From: an uncultured Clostridia bacterium
GTDB taxonomy: Bacteria; Bacillota; Clostridia; Christensenellales; UBA1242
Direction: 5' to 3'
Length of the DNA: 64,000 nucleotides
Assembly: GCA_947632645.1 (NCBI GenBank)
Contig: CANRQB010000001.1
Location: forward strand, 1-64,000
Shown: positions 29,412-38,748 of the stretch, one piece after another
Numbering within the stretch: position 1 is the first letter of the stretch
How the letters are laid out: each line of letters begins with the position of its first letter
Translations under genes and position numbers: made by a program
The notes under the pieces: generated by a model
Databases searched by the model: none
What the model saw: the letters and a program-made list of their open reading frames with translations, nothing else
Told to the model about the DNA's origin: nothing

Positions 29412-30902
29412 ATGAAAACAAAAAGTTTGCTGTCAGGCGCAATTATGCTTACAATCGGCGGGGTACTAGCAAAAATTTTTAGTGCGCTGTATCGAATAGT
29501 TTTAACGCGAATTTTAGGGGTGGACGGCATTGGTTTATACCAACTGGTTTTTCCGCTTTATTCGCTGTGCGTGGTGTTATCTAGCGCGGGCATACCGCTT
29601 GCAATAAGCAAGGTTATAGCAAAAAATAAGGATGCAGATGGCGCTATTATAAAAAAGTGTTTATTACTTATAATTGGTGTGGCACTTTTGCTAAGCTTAG
29701 CACTTATACTATTTTGCAAACCACTAGCCAACCTGCAAGGGGACGGGGGCATATGGATTTGCTATGTTTTGCTAGCACCAAGTATAGTGGTAGTTGGTAT
29801 AGCAAGCGTTTTGCGCGGATATTTTCAGGGCAAACAATATTATACCCCTACCGCTATATCTAACATAACCGAACAACTAGCCAAATTTGTGGTGGGTGTG
29901 GGGGTATGTTCGGCACTAAGTAGATTAAGCCTAATGTGGTCCATTTGTGGCGCAATGATTGCTATTATTGTAAGCGAAGTTATAAGTTTAGGTGTGTTGC
30001 TAATTTATTTAAAAAAGTGCAAATTTAGTTTTAAAAGCACAAAAAAAGTGGCACTAAAGCCCATAATTAAGGATGTTCTGCCAATAACAATCACCAGTGC
30101 AATTATGCCCATTGCAACCTTTATAGATAGCTTAATTGTGGTAAATTTGCTATGCCTAAATTTTACGAAAGCACACAGCATATATCTGTATGGCTTATCC
30201 ACAGGCGCGGTTGGCAGTTTGGTGGGGTTGCCTACAATATTTTCGTTTGCGCTTTCTAGTGTAATTCTGCCTAACATAGTGGGACGAGTTGGCGCCAACA
30301 GCCAATATAAACTAAACTTTTTAATAAAGCTTGTACTGGCACTAACCTTGCCGTGCGTGCTACTATTTATTTTTGCCGGCAAACCAATACTAAAAATACT
30401 ATATGGCAATATAGATGGTGGGGGTATGATTATTGCAACAAATTTGCTTGCTATTTCCTCGCTTGGAATTATATTTTTGGCAATACAACAAATTTTATCC
30501 AGCGGCTTGCAGGCAGCAGAAAAACGCCGCGCCACAATTAAAAATTTGCTTTTAGCGGTGGTAATAAAATTTATTGTAGAAGTTGTGCTTATGCCAATAA
30601 AGCAAATTAACATTTATGCGCTAGCAATTGGCAATGTTGTGTGCTATTTTGTGGCGATGGTGCTTAATTTAGTTGATTTAAAGCCAGTGTACAAAATAGG
30701 TTTAAAGCCCGATTTTGTGGGCAAGTTATCGTTTGCCAACTTTGTTTTGGCGGCGGTTGTGCTTGTGTTTACTGCCTTTAGTTCGGGCTTAATTTATAGT
30801 TTGCTAGTAATAATTGTTGCGGTTTTAATTTACATTATTACACTATATTTAACAAATATTATTACAATAAAAGATATGGCATATTTTAAATATCGCGTTT
30901 AA
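29412..30902 (+). CDS. SpoVB/MATE-like polysaccharide flippase (start corrected from 28887)
   Basis: MKTKSLLSGAIMLTIGGVLAKIFSALYRIVLTRILGVDGIGLYQLVFPLY; many TM helices. Confidence 0.85.
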   Translation: MKTKSLLSGAIMLTIGGVLAKIFSALYRIVLTRILGVDGIGLYQLVFPLYSLCVVLSSAGIPLAISKVIAKNKDADGAIIKKCLLLIIGVALLLSLALILFCKPLANLQGDGGIWICYVLLAPSIVVVGIASVLRGYFQGKQYYTPTAISNITEQLAKFVVGVGVCSALSRLSLMWSICGAMIAIIVSEVISLGVLLIYLKKCKFSFKSTKKVALKPIIKDVLPITITSAIMPIATFIDSLIVVNLLCLNFTKAHSIYLYGLSTGAVGSLVGLPTIFSFALSSVILPNIVGRVGANSQYKLNFLIKLVLALTLPCVLLFIFAGKPILKILYGNIDGGGMIIATNLLAISSLGIIFLAIQQILSSGLQAAEKRRATIKNLLLAVVIKFIVEVVLMPIKQINIYALAIGNVVCYFVAMVLNLVDLKPVYKIGLKPDFVGKLSFANFVLAAVVLVFTAFSSGLIYSLLVIIVAVLIYIITLYLTNIITIKDMAYFKYRV

Positions 30903-30939
30903 ATTTGCTTTTATAGGCAAACATTTTAGCGGAGGAATT

Positions 30940-31221
30940 ATGAATAAAAATCAATTTGTAAACGAAGTGTACAGCAAAACAAAGCTTAGCAAAAAAGATT
31001 GTCGCCTGTGCCTGGATGCAATTTTGGCGGTTATAACCGATGCGCTGTCGTCTGGTGAGGCGGTTACACTTTCCAACTTTGGCAAGTTTAAAGTTAGCGA
31101 AACAAAAAGCAAGCCGATGTACAGTTTTAAAACGGGAAAAACTCAAATGTTTGCCGCCCGCCGCATACCAAGTTTTAAGGCGAGCGACAGTTTAAAGAAA
31201 AAAACCAGCGGTGGCTGGTAA
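30940..31221 (+). CDS. HU/IHF family DNA-binding protein
   Basis: MNKNQFVNEVYSKTKLSKKDCRLCLDAIL...VTLSNFGKFKV...RRIPSFKASDSLK; SD ggagg. Confidence 0.93.
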   Translation: MNKNQFVNEVYSKTKLSKKDCRLCLDAILAVITDALSSGEAVTLSNFGKFKVSETKSKPMYSFKTGKTQMFAARRIPSFKASDSLKKKTSGGW

Positions 31222-31239
31222 TTTTTTTGTTTTATGGTA

Positions 31240-31268
31240 TTGACATTATACAAAAAATATATTATAAT
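31240..31268 (+). promoter_or_regulatory. Consensus sigma70 promoter
   Basis: TTGACA-17-TATAAT. Confidence 0.85.
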
Positions 31269-31290
31269 ATATAACAATTACGGAGTTTAT

Positions 31291-31758
31291 ATGATAAATA
31301 CAACACAAAAAGGCGATATATTTGAAACAAGCGCAAAACATATAGCATTTGCAATAAATGCCGAAGGGATTAACGATGCCGGATTTGCTGGGCAGGTTGC
31401 AGCAAAATGGCCCGAACTAAAAAATTTGGGCAAACATAAAATTGGCGAGGTGCTATCCAAAAAAATTGGCGATGTAACCTACCATGCGCTGGTTTGCCAC
31501 TCGCTTAAAAATGGTTGGGGAGATAATCAAGCTGAGGTTATTTGCAACTGCTTTAATGCAATCCCGGTAGATAATAGCGAGCCAATTGCCAGCATTATGA
31601 TAGGCACAGGTTTTGTGGGCATGCTAAGCGGCGCAAACCCAAGGCAAATTGTGGTTGGCATGTGCAATTCGGATAAAAACATTGTACTGTATGGCTGCAC
31701 CTTAGAAGCAGTTGAAAGATGTTATGAAGAAGAAACCGGCAAGGGATTAAAAAGGTAA
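31291..31758 (+). CDS. Possible macro-domain-like protein (start corrected from 31234)
   Basis: GDIFETSAKHIAFAINAEGINDAGFAGQVAAKWPELKN resembles macro-domain N-termini; SD ggag before ATG 31291. Confidence 0.45.
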   Translation: MINTTQKGDIFETSAKHIAFAINAEGINDAGFAGQVAAKWPELKNLGKHKIGEVLSKKIGDVTYHALVCHSLKNGWGDNQAEVICNCFNAIPVDNSEPIASIMIGTGFVGMLSGANPRQIVVGMCNSDKNIVLYGCTLEAVERCYEEETGKGLKR

Positions 31759-31762
31759 ATTA

Positions 31763-31790
31763 AAAAAAGTAGATTTAAATCTACTTTTTT
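31763..31790. terminator. Bidirectional terminator
   Basis: AAAAAAGTAGATTTAAATCTACTTTTTT. Confidence 0.85.
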
Positions 31791-32221
31791 CGTTTATCTT
31801 TAAAAAATTTTTGAATTAGCACCTTGTTTTCGGCTTCGTACTGGCTTTCGTGCACGGCAGTGGTGGTGTGGTTTAGCGTGCTGTTTAATATGTTAAAGCG
31901 GGATATCCCGCCGCTTAGTTCGTCCTTAACCGCGTAGTGCACTTCTTTTATGCGCGCGTTAACAATCGCCCCCGCACACATTGGGCATGGCTCGAGCGTT
32001 ACATACATAACGCAATCATCCAGCCGCCACGATTTTAGTTTTCTGTTTGCCTTTTCAATTGCGCGTATCTCGGCATGATGGGTGGCAAGGTTATCCTTTT
32101 CCCGCGTGTTGTAAGCGGATGCAATAATTTTGTTATCTTTAACTATCACCGCGCCAATCGGCACTTCGCCCAAACAGGCGGCTGTGTAGCCTAGCGTGGT
32201 AGCCCTTTTCATAAAGTCCAT
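31781..32221 (-). CDS. tadA: tRNA-specific adenosine deaminase
   Basis: GEVPIGAVIV; HAEIRAI; TLEPCPMCAGAIVNARI. Confidence 0.95.
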   Translation of the reverse strand: MDFMKRATTLGYTAACLGEVPIGAVIVKDNKIIASAYNTREKDNLATHHAEIRAIEKANRKLKSWRLDDCVMYVTLEPCPMCAGAIVNARIKEVHYAVKDELSGGISRFNILNSTLNHTTTAVHESQYEAENKVLIQKFFKDKRKK

Positions 32222-33128
32222 AATTTACCCCTCTATCTAATTTTTGCACATTTGGGGATAAAAAGTCAATCCTATTTGTGTACTCTTTTGCAAGTTCCAG
32301 CGCTTTTAGTGGAATATCTTTGTTTCGCGCATAGATTTCGGGCAAAACATCTTCACCAAGTGGATGCGGCAAATCCTCACTGCCCACCTCAAAGGTGTAG
32401 GCAGGAATTTTTAGCGAATTTATGCACCAATCCTTATACCCACCCGAGCTATTTTCGGTAAACACAAGAGGATAGCCGGTTATGGCACTAAACTGCTCGC
32501 CAATAGCGCGGTCGCGCTCAAGATTTTGTTCGCTCATGCCCTCAAATCCCCAATAGATAATGTTGCCTTTGGTGTGATAGGATATGGTTATAAGCGGCTT
32601 GTTTTTAAGCGTAAAATTTATAAGCGCTTGCACTTCGCGCTCGCTTTCTGGGTAAAACCCAACAAAATCCTCGGTGGCTGGGCAAAACACATTTTGGCTG
32701 CCCGTACCCCAAAGTGCATTAAAGTTGGTGTTAAGGTCAACCAAATTTATGTTGGCTTTATACTGGCTAAAATCGCTGCTGCCGCCGTTGGCATCTAGTA
32801 GATAGTTTTTGGTTATTTGGCAAGGCACGTTATTAAGGCCATCCAGCACCAGCTCGGCGCCATCTGGATCTACTAAAAAAATAAAGTATATACCCCCACC
32901 CCGTACGGTATCGTTTAAAAATAAATTGCGTGCTTGCTCCACCATAAGCAGCGAGGTTATATATTCGCGCGCGTGTATGCCGCCCTGAATAACCACTTGC
33001 GGGCCAGAGTATTCGCCAACATGCGTGGCTAGCAGGTTTTTGCCTAAAACCGATTTGCCCGCATTAAAAAGTTCTAGCCCGTCTTCTTGCAGTGCAACAA
33101 TTTTTCCAATAAGTTCGCTATATGTCAT
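32139..33128 (-). CDS. M14-family zinc carboxypeptidase-like protein
   Basis: GGIHAREYITSLLMVEQ; FIFLVDPDGAELV; NLVDLNTNFNALWGTG; TISYHTKG; TFEVGSEDLPHP. Confidence 0.88.
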   Translation of the reverse strand: MTYSELIGKIVALQEDGLELFNAGKSVLGKNLLATHVGEYSGPQVVIQGGIHAREYITSLLMVEQARNLFLNDTVRGGGIYFIFLVDPDGAELVLDGLNNVPCQITKNYLLDANGGSSDFSQYKANINLVDLNTNFNALWGTGSQNVFCPATEDFVGFYPESEREVQALINFTLKNKPLITISYHTKGNIIYWGFEGMSEQNLERDRAIGEQFSAITGYPLVFTENSSGGYKDWCINSLKIPAYTFEVGSEDLPHPLGEDVLPEIYARNKDIPLKALELAKEYTNRIDFLSPNVQKLDRGVNYGLYEKGYHARLHSRLFGRSADWRGDS

Positions 33129-33190
33129 AATTCTCCTTATGTTTATTTATGTTTTGCGCGCTTTTTTGTTAAAAAAACAGCATTTGCGTG

Positions 33191-33841
33191 CTATTTTTTA
33201 ACCGAATTATAACTTATATCTATAAGTTCCATTAACTTTTCTAGCTTAATGCCCTTATTTAAAACCACCGTGTACCAGTGAATTTTGTTCATATGGTAGG
33301 CGGGGAAAATGTTTTTATTATCTATAATTTTTTCCACAAAAGTTGGCGGTGCTTTAAGGTTTATTATATCCACAACATAGTTTTTGTTCTTAACTAGTTT
33401 GTCCATATTAACATCCATAATAAGCGCAAACCATTTATCCGATTTTGGGTGTTTAAAGGTTAGGTAGTGGGGGTATTCGTCCCATGGGGCCTGGGGTATA
33501 ACATTATACCTTTCTTTTATATGGTTTACAACAGCGGATTTTATATTGATGTTATCTAAACAATTTTTAACAATTTCTGCCGCTAAATTTTCCACCTGTT
33601 TTCTAAGCGATGCAACAAAGGCGGTGTTTATGCTTAAAATATTTAGCATCTCGTACTGCTCGTTAAAATTGTTATCAATAAGATTAATGTTAAAATTTTG
33701 GCTATCTATTTCAATTTCGACAGTAAAATCGTCGTTTAGTGGTTTTTTTAACAAGAATTTGCCTTTAGTTAAATTAAACCCACACTTCTTAAGCTTTTGT
33801 TCGTTTAACTGGTTATCGTTAAAGTAAAAACTAAAATCCAT
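33191..33841 (-). CDS. MmcQ/YjbR family protein
   Basis: C-terminal half PWDEYPHYLTFKHPKSDKWFALIMD...NKIHWYTVVLN. Confidence 0.8.
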   Translation of the reverse strand: MDFSFYFNDNQLNEQKLKKCGFNLTKGKFLLKKPLNDDFTVEIEIDSQNFNINLIDNNFNEQYEMLNILSINTAFVASLRKQVENLAAEIVKNCLDNINIKSAVVNHIKERYNVIPQAPWDEYPHYLTFKHPKSDKWFALIMDVNMDKLVKNKNYVVDIINLKAPPTFVEKIIDNKNIFPAYHMNKIHWYTVVLNKGIKLEKLMELIDISYNSVKK

Positions 33842-33855
33842 ACTTTCTCCTTAGA

Positions 33856-34311
33856 TTACTTGTGGTAGGCGATGTTGTTGTTTATTGTAAATGCGCGGTA
33901 TAGCTGCTCTAAAAATATAACGCGCATAAGCTGGTGCGGAAAGGTTAGGTTAGAAAAACTTATCCGCTCGTCCGCCACATTTTTTATCTTTTCGCTAAGC
34001 CCATTGGATGCGCCAATAACAAAGGTTATTTCGCTTGTGGTGCTAGAAAGCGCCGATAATTTTTTTGCAAACTCTGGGCTAGATAACTGCGTGCCCAACA
34101 CATCCAAAACAATAACATACCCCTTTAGGTATGGGCTAATCTTTTTTGCGTCCTTTTCTAGGGCTAAATTTATGTTGGCGTTTATAGTTTCGTCCACTTC
34201 AACAATTTTAAGCGAACAAAACCTGGTTAACCGCTTGCTGTATTCGCCAACTGCGTCCTGCCAATATTTTTCCTTTAAACTGCCCACGCAAACCAGATTT
34301 ATCTTTATCAT
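33856..34311 (-). CDS. rlmH: 23S rRNA pseudouridine-1915 N3-methyltransferase
   Basis: MIKINLVCVGSLKEKYWQDAVGEYSKRL; FVIGASNGL; FPHQLMRVIFLEQLYRAFTI...YHK. Confidence 0.95.
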   Translation of the reverse strand: MIKINLVCVGSLKEKYWQDAVGEYSKRLTRFCSLKIVEVDETINANINLALEKDAKKISPYLKGYVIVLDVLGTQLSSPEFAKKLSALSSTTSEITFVIGASNGLSEKIKNVADERISFSNLTFPHQLMRVIFLEQLYRAFTINNNIAYHK

Positions 34312-35372
34312 AACACACCCCAAATAAAGCTAGAAATTGTTATAAGCCCGCCCAGCACAATGCTAGAAATTATAAATATGTTATCCACAAACCTAAATTT
34401 AAACTTTTGTTTTGTATCTACTATTGTCATTTTTTTTGCCTGCGACATAATGTAGTTGGTTTGCTTAACCCTTTGTGCCATTTCTTCAGGCTGCAAATTT
34501 TCAAAATTAAGGTGCTTTATAATGTTTATAACTTGCATTTTTGCGCGCTGTTTTTTAAGTTGATTTAACAGCACAAAATATAATCCAATAATTGCAGCCA
34601 TAAACATCAGCGAATAAAGCGCGTACAAAATTGGGTTAGAAATCAAAAAGTTTACAAATGTCTGATACATAACGGCAGGGCGCCATCCATAAACTATGCC
34701 GTACGCCATGTAGGTGCTTATTGCGTTGTTCATAAAGTGGATGATCATAGTTGGATATATGCTTTTGCTTACAAGAGCAACCATACCCATAAAAAATCCT
34801 AAAATTGCCGCGTAAAAGAATTGCTCGATGTTAAGGTGAATAAGCCCAAACAGCAAACTGGAAATATATAAACAATAGCGCGGATGGGCATATTTTTTGC
34901 CTGCATTAAGCATTATGCCGCGATGCAAAAACTCTTCACACAAGCCGGGCAGTGCGCAACTTAAAAGCAAATCTTTAAAAAACTCGCCATACTTCACCTT
35001 TGCCACAGCACCAACTGCGCTAGTAGTAAAGCCTATCGACTCGTACCCCAACATGGTTAACACACTGTGGAAAAAGTTTGCAACAAACGAGTTTAAAAAG
35101 TATAGCAAAAATCCCAAAACAACCGATATCAAAAGCATGTTTAAGCTTATTTTTTTAAAGCCAGTGTCGCGTAATGTCTGTTTTAAACTTTTGGATACAA
35201 AAATTGTGTATAGCAGCATTGGCACAGATAGCATGGTTACAATTTGTATAAGGGCGGTGGATATAAAATCATTTGCAAAAGCGCCCGAATACCCCAAAAC
35301 AAAACAACATGCAACCATAACAAGTGCAATAAAGTAAATTATATTAATTTTAAAAAAGTTTTTGCTTTCCAT
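34308..35372 (-). CDS. CPBP-family intramembrane metalloprotease (1 of 2)
   Basis: PGLCEEFLHRGIML; FGLIHLNIEQF; HFMNNA; start at MESKNFF with GGAG upstream. Confidence 0.85.
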   Translation of the reverse strand: MESKNFFKINIIYFIALVMVACCFVLGYSGAFANDFISTALIQIVTMLSVPMLLYTIFVSKSLKQTLRDTGFKKISLNMLLISVVLGFLLYFLNSFVANFFHSVLTMLGYESIGFTTSAVGAVAKVKYGEFFKDLLLSCALPGLCEEFLHRGIMLNAGKKYAHPRYCLYISSLLFGLIHLNIEQFFYAAILGFFMGMVALVSKSIYPTMIIHFMNNAISTYMAYGIVYGWRPAVMYQTFVNFLISNPILYALYSLMFMAAIIGLYFVLLNQLKKQRAKMQVINIIKHLNFENLQPEEMAQRVKQTNYIMSQAKKMTIVDTKQKFKFRFVDNIFIISSIVLGGLITISSFIWGVL

Positions 35373-35380
35373 GCTCTCCT

Positions 35381-36271
35381 TTAAGCGGTTGCAACCGAAA
35401 TTATCCAAAATACAACCATTATTGCAAATGAACCAATCACCCAATATTTATCTTTGCCAAAATTTTTGGTTTTGCTGCCTTTGTTTTTGTTAAAGGCAAA
35501 CCATAAAACAGCGGCCAAAAATGCTGCACACAAAACTATTGCAAGTATAATAAAGCTAAAATGATTGTAACTTAGCGGTATGTTTAAATAGTTTACAACT
35601 AGCGCCAAAAGGTTGTTTATAAAGTGCACCGCCATGGTATATATTATGTTGTTTTCCTTATACATTATGCCGCTAAGCAGCAAGCCAAACAGCATTGGAT
35701 ACACTAATTGATAGGGCGACATATGGAATATGGCAAAGCATAAACTGGTTAAAATTATGGATGCCGCCTTGCCATAGCCCTTAAATCCGCGCAAAATTAT
35801 GCCCCTAAACAAAAGCTCTTCCCCGATGGCGGGCAAAATTCCAAGCGAAAATATACCAATAATAAATTCTTCCAAATTGTTTATATCCACACCCTTAGCG
35901 TAAAATCCCCAGCGTATTAAAAGATTGTTTACGCAGGTGATAATAGGTGCCAAGCAGAAAAACGAAACCACGCCAACGGCAATATAAATTAGCATTTTTT
36001 TAATAGATGGCTTGGCAATAATTTTTTCTGAAGTGGGCTTGTTAAAGAAGATAAATATTCCTATAAAAATAAGTTCCATAATTATGGTTTGAATAAGAAT
36101 TGCCCACGCACTGCTTTCTATAAATACAGAAAACCACTCGCTGTTGCCCGAAATCATTTGATTTACCGACAAACCAATAAGGGTAAAAATTGCACCGGCA
36201 ATTTGGCAAAAAACAAAACCTAGCACAAATGCTAGCGAAGATTGTTTTGCACCCAGTTCTATTTTTCCCAT
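35381..36271 (-). CDS. CPBP-family intramembrane metalloprotease (2 of 2)
   Basis: PAIGEELLFRGIILRGF; FAIFHMSPYQL; HFINNLLALV; start MGKIELG. Confidence 0.87.
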   Translation of the reverse strand: MGKIELGAKQSSLAFVLGFVFCQIAGAIFTLIGLSVNQMISGNSEWFSVFIESSAWAILIQTIIMELIFIGIFIFFNKPTSEKIIAKPSIKKMLIYIAVGVVSFFCLAPIITCVNNLLIRWGFYAKGVDINNLEEFIIGIFSLGILPAIGEELLFRGIILRGFKGYGKAASIILTSLCFAIFHMSPYQLVYPMLFGLLLSGIMYKENNIIYTMAVHFINNLLALVVNYLNIPLSYNHFSFIILAIVLCAAFLAAVLWFAFNKNKGSKTKNFGKDKYWVIGSFAIMVVFWIISVATA

Positions 36272-36277
36272 AAAGTT

Positions 36278-36306
36278 ATTATACAAAATTTTTAATTATT
36301 AATCAA
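36278..36306 (-). promoter_or_regulatory. Sigma70-type promoter, predicted leaderless
   Basis: Minus strand TTGATT-17-TATAAT, 6 nt, ATG. Confidence 0.7.
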
Positions 36307-36369
36307 TTTAATACGGCAAGTTTTTTTGTTATTATTCATATATTTTAGTAAAAATAGTAATTTAATGGG

Positions 36370-36999
36370 GTGGATAATATGGAATATGGTGTGCTAAATG
36401 GCGCTATAGAGGACACTTTTATAAAAGATTTAAACATAGTAATAAAAAATTCTAAATTGGGCAAGGGGGTTAAGCTATACCCAAATGTCTGCTTAAAAGA
36501 GTGCGTTTTGGGCGATAATGTTTGCGTGGAGGAAAACAGTTATTTAACTAAGGCAAAAATAGGTGACTTTAGTGTTGTAACCTCTAGTTTTGTAGAGAAC
36601 TCGAGTGTGGGCAAAAATTGTACAGTAGGGCCGTTTGCACATATTAGGGATAATAGTGCGGTGGGCGATGGCTGCAGGGTGGGCAATTTTGTGGAAATTA
36701 AAAATTCGCTTATAGGCAATGACTGCAAAATGGCACACCTGGCGTACATAGGCGATGTTACAATGGGAAATAATTGCAATATCGGCTGTGGTGTGGTGTT
36801 TTGCAATTTTAATGGAAAAATAAAGCAGCGCTCGACGCTAAAGGATAATGTTTTTGTTGGCTCTAATGTTAATATCATCGCTCCGCTAACAATAGGCAAC
36901 GATGTGTTTATTGCAGCGGGTAGCACACTGGATAAAGATGTGCCAGATAATAATTTTGTTATTGCACGTGCAAGGCAAGAAAATAAATTAAAAAAATAA
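36370..36999 (+). CDS. Stand-alone left-handed beta-helix protein resembling the GlmU C-terminal acetyltransferase domain
   Basis: GPFAHIRDNSAVGDGCRVGNFVEIKNSLIGNDCKMAHLAYIGDVTMGNNCNIGCGVVFCNFNGKIKQRSTLKDNVFVGSNVNIIAPLTIGNDVFIAAGSTLDKDVPDNNFVIARARQ. Confidence 0.85.
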   Translation: MDNMEYGVLNGAIEDTFIKDLNIVIKNSKLGKGVKLYPNVCLKECVLGDNVCVEENSYLTKAKIGDFSVVTSSFVENSSVGKNCTVGPFAHIRDNSAVGDGCRVGNFVEIKNSLIGNDCKMAHLAYIGDVTMGNNCNIGCGVVFCNFNGKIKQRSTLKDNVFVGSNVNIIAPLTIGNDVFIAAGSTLDKDVPDNNFVIARARQENKLKK

Positions 37000-37259
37000 A
37001 AAAATCTATAAAAAATAAGCAAAAAACATTAATTTTTGCGTAATTTTTAAAAAAATTAATAAAAACCAATAAAAAATGCAAAAATAAACCAATAGAAAAT
37101 GCAAAATAATACTATAATACAGTTTTTATTTAAAATTTTTGATGTTGCGCTTTTAAAAATAAAATAAAATTTTAAAAAATAGTCAAAAAATAGTTAAAAA
37201 TGCGCAAAAAATTATAAATTTTTATTATTTTTTATTAAAATTAAAAAATAGGCGGCTGC

Positions 37260-37802
37260 CTATTTAGTAAATTTTTTATACTCGTTATATATTTGCTCGG
37301 CTATTTCATTTGGAGTTTTGTTGGTGGTGTTTATAACCAGATTGTAATTTTCACTATGCAAATTATCCACATTATACAATTCTTGATATCGAGTGTTTTC
37401 CATATCCCAGCGCTGCTTTAAATGCTGTATGGCGTCTGACAAATTTTTTACCTGTTCGCCTTGCCTATTGGCATTTAATAATCGTCGGCCAGCTTCTTGC
37501 CAATCCACATCTAAAAACACTTTAAAACTATCTGAAATAAAATGCCATGCAAGGCGACTATCCAAAATTAAATTTTCGTTTGCACGCGCCTTGCCAATTT
37601 CCACTATGGTTGCATCCACAATTTTATCTATTTGCTTAAGTTGACTAATAGAAAGCTTATTAAGGTTATTATAAGCAAGCTTTAAAGAGGCTTGGCGATA
37701 GATATTGCCGACCGATATGCGCTCAAACCCGTAATTGTCGCTTAAAATGCGGCTAACTTCACCCTTGCCGCTGCATGGTTTGCCCGTTATAGTTATTATC
37801 AT
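37260..37802 (-). CDS. Cytidylate kinase-like protein
   Basis: MIITITGKPCSGKGEVSRILSDNYGFERISVGNIYRQ; LDSRLAWHF; RRLLNANRQGE. Confidence 0.8.
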   Translation of the reverse strand: MIITITGKPCSGKGEVSRILSDNYGFERISVGNIYRQASLKLAYNNLNKLSISQLKQIDKIVDATIVEIGKARANENLILDSRLAWHFISDSFKVFLDVDWQEAGRRLLNANRQGEQVKNLSDAIQHLKQRWDMENTRYQELYNVDNLHSENYNLVINTTNKTPNEIAEQIYNEYKKFTK

Positions 37803-38014
37803 AAGCTAACCTCTATGTTGCCAAAATGATAGCTTATGTTCGCAGCGCTAGAAACTTTATCTTTAAGTTCTTCGAGTTGCTTTTCTTGCTTATCCAATTT
37901 GTTTTGCACCACGCGGTTGCTTATAATTAGTGCAATATTTACAGCCAAAAGTAAGGCAATAATGGCAATTGCAGCAAATATAAATAATTTAGCTTTTGTT
38001 GATAGATTTTTCAT
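37799..38014 (-). CDS. DivIC/FtsB-like septum formation protein (putative)
   Basis: 71 aa: one TM then coiled coil; placement after YabQ-like matches yabP-yabQ-divIC order known in Bacillus. Confidence 0.5.
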   Translation of the reverse strand: MKNLSTKAKLFIFAAIAIIALLLAVNIALIISNRVVQNKLDKQEKQLEELKDKVSSAANISYHFGNIEVSL

Positions 38015-38342
38015 GATTTTTTATCCTCTTGATGCAATTATACCATTTATTTTGCAAAAAAACAACTAAATTGCACAAAAGTTTTTTAATCCATAAAAAT
38101 CCAAGCAAAAAGGCAAGGGCTAGTGCAAGCGGAAATTTGCCAAAATTAAAAATATTTATTAAAAATATATAAAAAATGCAAAAAAATGCGCAAAAAATGC
38201 CATCAAATATGGTTTTTATAATATTTTTTTGATATTTTTTTAAAAATAACACGCAAAAAAATTGATATGCAATTCCACAGATTAAGCCAAAAAACAAAAA
38301 CACTAAAAAACAATTTAATTGGTTATTTGTAATAAAAATCAT
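37989..38342 (-). CDS. yabQ: YabQ-like spore cortex biosynthesis protein (putative)
   Basis: 117-aa multi-TM protein directly after a YabP-like gene. Confidence 0.6.
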   Translation of the reverse strand: MIFITNNQLNCFLVFLFFGLICGIAYQFFCVLFLKKYQKNIIKTIFDGIFCAFFCIFYIFLINIFNFGKFPLALALAFLLGFLWIKKLLCNLVVFLQNKWYNCIKRIKNHEKSINKS

Positions 38343-38602
38343 TTAAACAATTTCCTAAAAAATGGAATTTTTTCCGATTTATCCAAATATTTTATCGAGA
38401 TTATTTCGCCCGATATTTCCGCTTTTAAACTGTTGTTGTCTAGCGTTATTAACTCTAAATTTTTGCCAGTTACCATAATGCCACCCAAAACGGTGTCTAA
38501 CTGAATTAAATCGCTTTTTAGCGATATTATTTTATTTGTGCCGCCAACAACCAAATATTTTTTGTCGGTTAAGGTTATTATTTGACTTTTATTTTCTTCC
38601 AT
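38339..38602 (-). CDS. yabP: YabP-family sporulation protein
   Basis: 87 aa: LVVGGTNKIISLKSDLIQLDTVLGGIMVTGKNLELITLD...GEIISIKY. Confidence 0.72.
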   Translation of the reverse strand: MEENKSQIITLTDKKYLVVGGTNKIISLKSDLIQLDTVLGGIMVTGKNLELITLDNNSLKAEISGEIISIKYLDKSEKIPFFRKLFK

Positions 38603-38653
38603 AATTTATTATATAATTTTTTTTATTTTTTATGTTTTTTAATTAAAATTTAT

Positions 38654-38683
38654 TTGACAAATTATTGCAATTATATTTATAAT
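38654..38683 (+). promoter_or_regulatory. Sigma70-type promoter for the giant lipoprotein gene
   Basis: TTGACA-18-TATAAT. Confidence 0.6.
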
Positions 38684-38748
38684 ATAATTAAATAGCACAA
38701 AATTAAATATATTTTGCAATTTTGGTTAAAATTAAATTAAGGGGTAAT

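Noticed and set aside
30005-30613. 202-aa minus-strand ORF
   Set aside because: Antisense shadow of the SpoVB-like flippase gene.
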